Shown in pieces: positions 55,126 to 64,000 of a stretch of DNA of 64,000 nucleotides. The stretch spans positions 1-64,000 of the forward strand of contig JAVSML010020793.1 of the NCBI GenBank assembly GCA_038503035.1, given 5' to 3'. The stretch is from Crocodylus rhombifer (Eukaryota; Chordata; Crocodylia; Crocodylidae). Position numbers and translations under genes: made by a program. Numbering within the stretch: position 1 is the first letter of the stretch; each line of letters opens with the position of its first letter. The notes under the pieces were generated by a model. It saw only the letters and a program-made list of their open reading frames with translations, ran no database searches and had not been told where the DNA came from.

Positions 55126-56277
55126 TAGAATAATCAGAGTGATACCATTATTGCTGCTGTAAAACTGGAAAATACAGTGTTGCTTACTCATTTCTAATCA
55201 AGTCTTTAAAATTACAATTTAACTATTATGAGCATTTAAAAAGATACCAGAAAGAATCTTCAGAATCCTTATCTTGCAGCTTTCTGAATTATAGAAATGA
55301 ACTCTCTATCTTGCCTTTTCCAGGTATTTTTTATTTTGTGCTACAAAAATAAAGTGCATGACAAAGCTATGTGTTCAGAGCCCCCTGACCTGAGTGGACC
55401 AAAGGCCTACTCTCCAGCCAGGGGACAACAGAGGGCTTCTCCACAGCTGAAACAGGCTTACTGACAGGGCTTTGAGTCTATTTTCTGGCCAACCCAAGAG
55501 CTAGCTACTGCAGGTGTACAGCTGTTGTCTGAGAGCCCTTTTAAGTTCCCAGTGTGCTGGCATTTGAGCACCAGAAATCCTTCAAAGTTCCTGAGTTGTA
55601 GGCAGCAAGGATAATGGGGCTCCCTGTGAGACTGGTGGTGATAAGGATCAGCTCCTGTGTTCAGCACATGCACAGAGGCATGAGTGAAGGGGCTCCACGC
55701 AAGCAGCAGTAGGAGCTTATTGGAAGTACAGACTCCCATCAGCCCCTGCCAGTGCTTGCAAGGATCCTCCTCACCCTGTAAGGGTGCTGTGTGATCTCCC
55801 AGCAATGGGGTCACACCATGCACTCTTGGGGCTGCTGGGACCCAGTGTCTGCAGCTGCTAGGTGCTACTGGGATTAAGAGTCCCTTCAGCTGTGGAACTT
55901 CCCCCCCAGCTGTGCACGGCAGAGACCCTGCTATACATGCAAATTAAAGTTAGATGGCAACCAGTTATAAAATTAGTATACATTTTCAAGGTCTAACTTC
56001 ATAGTTGGTTGGACCTTTTTATGTTGTGACAGGTACTTTGCATCTATACCTGCTCAGTTAACTATGCAATTAACCAGTTAATTGTGTAATACCTGTAATG
56101 TGTAGAGGAACCCTATGAGCTACTCCACATACTGGTGATGAATGCTGTATGACACTATGGAGTCATATTTAATATTTGTAAACTAAAAGTACTATAAAAA
56201 TCTTCTGGGCAATGTACTGTTACAAAATAGAATAGTTCCAGTGTATGGTTAATAATAAGAAAAGTAAATGTACACAG
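55126..56277 (-). other. STIMATE: STIMATE intron, no feature seen
   Basis: A GC-richer block at 55380-55925 has an open frame but no recognisable motif. Confidence 0.4.
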
Positions 56278-56892
56278 TATGGCTGGATTGATTTAAATCA
56301 GGAAGCAGAAACCTTGATTTAAATAAAGATTTTTAATATTGCTGTTCATTTGTATTTTCTAATATTTTTCCTAAAGTAAGAGTTTTCTTGGTCCTTTCTT
56401 GCTAACTTGTTAATTTATGCAAGTATGTACCTTAATATAAAATTAATATCTGAATTAATGTATTTTATTTAATATATTAAGATTTTTTAAAATTTTTGTC
56501 AAGTTGTATTTAGATGGATTTGGGAATTTAAATAAAAGGCAAAGGAATAAGTGTATCATGAGAATGCATCTAAAACTGAATATTCAACAGCATTTAAAAA
56601 TATTTTTCTGAAAATTAAATAAGACTGCCCTAAATGAATCTGGATACACTTGAAAAATAATTTAATCAAAATATGTTTTGAATGTATTACTTAATTACTA
56701 AAACTGAAAAAAAAATTATCTGTATCTGTTAAATTAAGCTGCTTGTTCCTGGTTACCATCTCCCTCAAGATTTTAGGACTAGTAAAGCACATGCTATCCT
56801 ATTTTATTTTTATTCAATTTTATTTTTATTCACTTATAGGTTTTAAAAGGAATTTTTATAAATTGAGAAAATCAATTTTTATCCAGCACATC
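56278..56892. mobile_element. AT-rich inverted-repeat element
   Basis: Left end ggctggattgatttaaatca and right end gaaaatcaatttttatccagc are inverted in form. The inside is very AT-rich with no coding sequence. The type resembles 'gatttaaatca' MITEs common in vertebrates. Confidence 0.5.
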
Positions 56893-57141
56893 TGATAAAT
56901 CTACAGGCAAACTCATGTCATAAATTTAAGAATTTTTAAATCTTACTATATATGATGAATGCTTTATCCAGGCTACCATAGAAACATTTTAGGCTTACAC
57001 CATTTGTATATAACTACACATTCACTTACCCTGTCAAGAGGCAGGACGGGAAAAAAAGTGCCCGATTGGTATTTATTTACAGTTTGTGGAAGCTACAAGA
57101 AAACTAAGGAGGAATGAGTTCATCTGTAAAATCTGAGTTTG

Positions 57142-57195
57142 TATTTAGTTGGTCTAATAAAAGATATCACATTTACCCAAAGAACCATGTCTGCC
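57142..57195 (+). mobile_element. SINE-like tail remnant
   Basis: ttggtctaataaaagatatc followed by acatttacccaaagaacc matches in form the minus-strand repeat at 15228-15314. Only the 3' part is visible. Confidence 0.4.
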
Positions 57196-58949
<1,754 letters not shown>

Positions 58950-59745
58950 CTGGACATTGTAGAGTTCTGCAAGAACCACAGAGAGACCTAGAGAAATTGG
59001 AGAATTGGACCAAAGAAATCTCATGAGGTTCAACAAGGACAAGTGCAAAGTCCTACATTTAGGACAGAACAATCCCAAGCACCAGTACAGACTGGGGACT
59101 GACTGGCTGGGCAGCAGCTCTGCAGAAAAGGCCCTGGGGGTTACAGTGGACAATAAGCTGAATCTAAGCCACTGTACCCCTGTTGCAAAGAAGGCTAATG
59201 GCATACTGGACTACAATAGTAGGAGCACTGCCAGCAGATTGAAGGAAATGATTCTTCCCCTCTATTCAGCACTGGTGAGGCTACATCTGGAGTATTGTGT
59301 TCAGTTTTGGGTCCCCCCACTAAAGAAAAGATGTGGACAAATTGGCGAGTCCAGCAGAAGGCAGTGAAAATGGTTAGAGGCTGGGACACATGACTTCTGT
59401 GAAGAGGAGACTAAGTGGCGATTTAATAGCAGCCTTTAACTACCTGCAGTGTGGTTCCAAAGAGGATGTAGCCAGACTGTTCTCAGTGGTAGCAGATGAC
59501 AGAAAAGGGAGTAATGGTCTCAAGTTGCCGCAAGGGACGTTTACGTTAGATATTAGGAAAACCTTTCTTTCTCACTAGGAGGGTAAAGCACTGGAATAGG
59601 TTACCCAGAGAGGTTGTACAATCTCCATGCTTAAAGGTTTTTAAGACCCACCTAGGGATGATATATTTGGGGATAGTCCTGCTTTGAGCAGGGGGCTAGA
59701 CAAGATGACTTCCTGAGGTCCCTTCCAACCCACTTTGTTTCTATA
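58950..59745 (+). mobile_element. CR1 LINE 3' fragment
   Basis: It starts after motif C with MRFNKDKCKVLHLGQNN near 59014, then [38 protein letters not shown] near 59258 and LSGDLIAAFNYLQC near 59410. Frames change twice. The 3' UTR (gagcagggggctagacaaga, ccttccaaccc) ends near 59745. It is related to the 37362-39010 copy. Confidence 0.9.
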
Positions 59746-60267
59746 ATTTCTTGATACCTGAACTGATACTCATTTATTTGATGTCTTTTCTAAAAAGTTG
59801 GATTAATGTTTCCATAAACAACTCCTGTCCCCCCCCCCCAAAAAAAAAAATAACACCAGAAAAATAAGAAATACTGTGTGGAAACCTAAAATATTTACAC
59901 ATCTGTAAATGCATCAGTTGAAAGCTAAAATCTACCAGCTTTGAAAAAAAAGTCTGCTATATAAACTCAAATTTCTAGACACTTTGGACCAAATTCTATC
60001 AGTTCTATCAATTAAATACACAACTCCAAATACAAAAAATATTTTAAAAAATGTTTACAGTTTTCTAAGTTGTATGAAATAAGAAAAAATAAGCAGGGGA
60101 AATATACCACAAGGCATGACTAATTTAGCACTTCTCATTTCAGAATATTTGACTTCAGAAAAGTGCTTTCAGATATTTTACACTGTATGCAAGTGATCAT
60201 TGTTTCACTTACCATAACATCTATGAAATAAAAAGCTCTCTAAGAATCATTAATATTAAACACTTAC

Positions 60268-60316
60268 CATATCCTCCAAGGACGTCTTTCATGCTTTGGT
60301 TCTCTGAATCTTTTTA
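60268..60316 (-). CDS. STIMATE: STIMATE second coding exon (KRFREPKHERRPWRI)
   Basis: Two bases finish a Leu codon, 15 codons follow (KRFREPKHERRPWRI), then two bases of a Trp codon completed in the next exon. Acceptor is tttctttcag and donor is gtaagt. This is the basic cytosolic loop after the first membrane helix of STIMATE. The short 49-base exon is identified by its match in frame and phase with the next exon. The first coding exon, with the N-terminus and first membrane segment, was not found between 60317 and 64000. Confidence 0.93.
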
Positions 60317-60526
60317 CTGAAAGAAAATTAGAAACAATTGGCTATTCCCAAAGTAAAAAAAACATAAAATCTGTATCAGCCTTTACTACTCTAATGCTAT
60401 AAATTAGATCCTTTATTCAGGGATGCGTTTCAACATATTGTAATCCCGTAGGGACATCGACTGAATAACAATTCCAGTTTTTTTCAGTTCCAAAGTTCTC
60501 CGTACTTTAATAGTCAAGTATTACAG

Positions 60527-62089
60527 ATTACCAGGAATCCCAGTTTTCCATTTGCTGTGGAAAAAACACAGATTTTCTCATTTAAAGGAGAAAAATGCAG
60601 ATTTCCCCCTTTAAAGGCGAAAAACAGGAAACCGTGGGTTTCCCCTTGCTGGGAGCTGGAAGAGGGCAATTGGAGGAAGGGGGCATCATGTGCATGCAGG
60701 AGGTGCCACACGGGCAGCATACAGTGAGGTAGAGTGGTGGGTGCAGCCCCGGCATCTGGATACAGGTAAGTCTATGTTATGGGGGGGATTGGAGGGCCAG
60801 GAGTTGGGGGCCATCCAGGGCACATATGTGTGTGTGGCAGGGGTGTGTGCAGAGTGGGTACCTGCTGCCACTAGGGGAAGTCTGGGCCCCAGGGCTGTAG
60901 CAGGCAGGGGGGTCTGAGACAGCGTTCCATGATGCTGCTAGTGAGCCCAGCTTTGCGCTGTTGCCAGCCAGGCCCACCTACAAGGACCTGCCCATTCAGC
61001 AGGGGAAGGGGGCAGGGGGGCCCTTTGGGGAAGGCAAGGAGCTGTGTGGCCAGGCTGGCAGCGCCAGGGGCTGATGCCTATTCTCTCAGGGGCAGGGGTA
61101 GGGGTAGGACAGCTGGGAGATGTTGCCAGAGAGAAGGGGCCATGTGTGGCCAGGCCAGCACACCTGGTGTGGTATGGGATCCCCAGTCCAGGGCGAGGGT
61201 TGCCACAGGTGTCCCCTGCTCCTCCCTCCAGCCTACGTTGGGGCTGGACTTGCTTTGCTGCCACCTGCACGAGCTGGAGCTGCTACAGCTGCAGCCACTA
61301 CACCCTGGCCTGGAGCCCCTCACCCTTCTCCTGCTGCCCGCATGGCCTGGGCAACAGTCACACTCAGCTTAATATCACTGCTGTGGAGTGGAGTGGAGTG
61401 CAGTGCTTAGTCCCTCCCCCTGGGCTGCAGCCCCAGCCTCGGCCCCAGCCCCAGCCAATGACACAGTGCAGCCTGTAGTGCCCCAGCCACTGCCTGTGCT
61501 TCCACATGAGGTGTGCTATATGCACCTCGTGATGGAGGCCATCCCCACTGTGTCCCTTCAGACCACTATCCTGTGAGTCTGCATGGGTCTGGGGGCAGCT
61601 GGGGGCCTGCGACTAGTAGGGCTGGGGGAGCAGGAAGCTGTGGGTCAGGAGTGAGGGACACTGGCAGGGCTGGGGTAGGGTGGGGGCTGTGGCTTGGGAG
61701 TACAGAGCAATGGTATGGGCAGGGGCAGGACACCAGCATATCAGGGATGCTCAGCACCACAAGGCAGCAGGGGTGACAGCTGCAGCTGGACCCTCATCCT
61801 GGTGAGCAAAGGGGGCAAGGGGAGCGCTGATTTTTGTATGATAAAAAAAACAAAGTCAAATGCCAAAACATATAGGTATTAGAATTTATTTTATTCTAAT
61901 GCTAGAGGCACTGGTACGTTTCCAATTTTAAAAAAATGATAAATATGTCAATAAAGTGTGTTCAACTGATATCTACTTATACAGCAGCGTTTCATTTTAA
62001 TCATGGAAAAAAGTGGATTTGGGGTTTTTAAATTAAAGAATCTGGGATTTTTAAACAGAAAAACGCTGCAGATTCCTGTGGCATATAAT
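60527..62089. mobile_element. Inverted-repeat transposon, 1.56 kb, GC-rich core
   Basis: The left end attaccaggaatcccagtttt and right end gcagattcctgtggcatataa are diverged inverted ends. Near the right end catggaaaaaagtggatttg is shared in form with the short MITE at 49509-49741. The core (60640-61800) is GC-rich with overlapping open frames on both strands and no transposase motif. It lies about 210 bases upstream of a STIMATE exon, in the presumed first intron. Confidence 0.6.
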
Positions 62090-62887
62090 ATGCAATACTT
62101 TTTATCATTACCCTGGCAACTTCAGCTTTTCTGATTGTCCATCCAGTATACATAATAATCCTTCACCTAAAATAGCTTAGAAAGCTCAGTCAGGATAATG
62201 CAAAACATAATACAAACATATTCTTCTAACATTACTTCCAAATAAACAAGGAAATATTTATTCAGTCTAAAGTACAAATTGTGCAGAACTAACCATTTTT
62301 AGCACCCTACCAGGCCAGAAATGAGAAAGTTACATGTGTAAAATTAGTCTACTTTATTGGTCAAAGACATTACTTAATGAAATGTATATTTTATGGGTGT
62401 CATAACCTGATCTTTTTTCTTTTTATGAAAAACTTAGATTACAAGTAGTAAAACGGGCTTTTACATCACAGAAGCTCTCTACAAAAAGGACATGCTTGTC
62501 CCATTTTTTGCTACAAAAACATAAAAAGCAACTCCAATTTATAAGTGTATGAGATGAGATGTTAAGGTATACTGTTAACACCTGACTACAATTTTTAATA
62601 TAGTCAATATGTGGCCTTCTTTTAGGACAGTGATTGTTATGTGAAACAAAATAGCACACATGCTTGAGACTGATACATGCAGCCCATTCAGAAGCACAGA
62701 TAAAATGGTGGATGGAAAAACTAGTCAAATATTACTCTTTAGTAAATATAAATGAAGAAATCTATTTTTGGACCGGTGGCAGGAAAGCCAGAGAGAAAGA
62801 AATACAGAGGTAGCTGAAAGATAACAGATCATTAACTGATTTTGGAGATGGTCATTTTCAGAGCTAAAAAAAAAAGGGAGAAAATAG
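62090..62887 (-). other. STIMATE: Presumed STIMATE intron 1, no feature seen
   Basis: AT-rich, no exon or repeat recognised. Confidence 0.4.
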
Positions 62888-63455
62888 TAGGGTTGTATGA
62901 AATTTTGGCAGCCGTTTCATTTCAGAGCTGTTTCAGGCCATTTAGGCACCTGAAATACCAAATCCGAATCAAAATGGAAGGCTCAGAAACATCCCCTCAG
63001 TGCTAGTCCCTGCCGCGCGACCTGGTTGTGCAGGGAGCAGAGATCTGGTGCAGTGCAGGGTAGGCAGCGGTCAGGAGGAGATCCCCGGCATGGATCTCTG
63101 CTCCCTGCAGAGCCAGGTCACGCAGCAGTGCAGTGCTGGTCGCCACCTCACAACCTGGCTCTGCAGATCACCTCACAACCTGGCTCCCTGGCTCCGCTGT
63201 GCAAAGATCCACACAGGGGTCTCCTCACCTGCATGGAGGGCCTTCTCCCCCCTGGATGAGCCACCCTACAGCTCCATCCTGCTGCCCTCTGGGGTCCTGT
63301 AGCCCCCGACCCAAAGCCCTGCCTGGCTGGGTTTCAAAACAGATTCGGAGGAAATGAAACAGGACAGTGATCCAAAGCATCGAAATGAATCACTGTCCTG
63401 CGAAACAGACGAATCTGAAACCGAATTGAAACACAGCTGTTTCGCACAGCCCTAG
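62888..63455. mobile_element. Inverted-repeat transposon
   Basis: Left end tagggttgtatgaaat and right end gtttcgcacagcccta are inverted. Inner blocks (cgtttcatttcagagctgtt on the left, gaaacacagctgtttc on the right) continue the symmetry. The GC-rich core encodes nothing recognisable. It shares its end type with 19060-19237. Confidence 0.65.
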
Positions 63456-63698
63456 AAAATAGCATGCATGTTAGGGATAAACAAAGACAAAAATAAAACA
63501 AATGATTCTTCCATAATGCAAGATCTTTTATTTCAAGCTTCCAAAATGGAGAATAATGAAACTACAAATAGCATTCTGTGAAGATGCTGCAGGGCTGCAG
63601 ATATAGTTTGAACTTTTGGTGACCCTGCAGTCTGCAGGTAAAGGAAAGTAGAGGAATGTACATAAAAGATCAAGTGCCATGCACAAAAGATCAGTTAT

Positions 63699-63766
63699 TA
63701 CCTAAGTGCTGTGTGAAGATTACCTGAGGGCCATGTGAAAATGACCTATGTGGCATGTGGAAATTG
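63699..63766 (+). repeat. Three imperfect 22-23-base tandem repeats
   Basis: Units: tacctaagtgctgtgtgaag at 63699, tacctgagggccatgtgaaa at 63721, acctatgtggcatgtggaaa at 63744. Each carries a (t)acct start and a gtg(t/g)aaa end. A partial fourth unit may follow. Confidence 0.7.
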
Positions 63767-63786
63767 AGTACCACGTGCATTCTAGG

Positions 63787-63794
63787 TATAAAAG
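63787..63794 (+). promoter_or_regulatory. TATA box
   Basis: tataaaag, followed about 30 bases later by a possible start region (tgtctgagagcctgc). It sits directly after the tandem repeats. Confidence 0.5.
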
Positions 63795-64000
63795 GAGGTT
63801 CTAAACTTGTCTGAGAGCCTGCGCACCTGAAAGAGAGGCTGTAAGAAAGAGTATGTGCCTGAAGGATAGTTGATGGCTGAAGTTACCCAACGCTGACAGA
63901 CGTGAGGGTAATACTACTGTATCTCAAGACTACATCGTCGACATTGTGACAGGAGAATACTTGATGGTAGTCCTGGTTCATTCTATCCTGTCCCCAGCTG

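Larger units (their letters stand above)
63560..64000 (+). mobile_element. LTR-like promoter region at the window edge (partial)
   Basis: A block of 22-23-base tandem repeats (63699-63766) lies just before a TATA box (tataaaag at 63787-63794), and a G/A-rich leader-like sequence follows. This is the usual layout of a U3 enhancer, promoter and R of a retroviral LTR. It is unrelated in sequence to the LTR at 3937-4506. The right end, primer-binding site and any internal genes lie outside the window. It could instead be a cellular promoter. Confidence 0.4.

Noticed and set aside
60929..61478. Overlapping GC-rich open frames that might be STIMATE exon 1
   Set aside because: No N-terminal membrane helix or donor in the needed phase (ending one base into a Leu codon) was found. 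The block is the core of a transposon.

Overview
This window is nuclear DNA from a vertebrate, most likely a non-avian sauropsid. Crocodilian fits best and turtle is possible. I base this on CR1 LINEs as the dominant repeat (about 14 copies or pieces), an endogenous retrovirus, many short inverted-repeat DNA transposons, and a host gene with ordinary GT-AG introns. Nothing bacterial is present.

Host gene. The one gene I recognise is STIMATE (TMEM110), an ER membrane activator of the calcium sensor STIM1, on the minus strand. Seven coding exons lie at 60268-60316, 58114-58209, 53010-53131, 34819-34931, 30472-30549, 28205-28354 and 23894-24010. Together they encode 237 whole codons plus four codons split across junctions, and end at the natural stop. 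All junction phases agree and all visible splice sites are GT-AG. The first coding exon is not visible and is probably beyond the right edge. A long 3' UTR may run down to about 19.9 kb. The introns (18 kb between the exons at 53.0 and 34.9 kb) are filled with transposons.

Layout. 1-4506: 3' part of an endogenous retrovirus (pol, env, 3' LTR). Over 3.9 kb its only reading breaks are two in-frame TGA codons, but its integrase has lost a catalytic residue. 4507-14312: CR1 elements, including one near full-length copy with an esterase-type ORF1 and an endonuclease/RT ORF2, and one CR1 nested inside another. 14313-19240: an unidentified candidate minus-strand terminal exon, a SINE-like tail, a MITE, and a GC-rich block with three consecutive large palindromes. 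19.9-60.3 kb: STIMATE. 60.5-64.0 kb: presumed STIMATE intron 1, with two inverted-repeat transposons and, at the edge, an LTR-like promoter with 23-bp tandem repeats.

Main points for follow-up: a family of mobile elements whose cores are 0.3-0.6 kb imperfect palindromes (five examples); a MITE family with 'tgcatctaca'-type ends and 3-bp target duplications; several datable nested insertions; and an inverted pair of 2.7-kb CR1 copies inside one STIMATE intron. Boundaries of repeats are approximate unless a junction is described.
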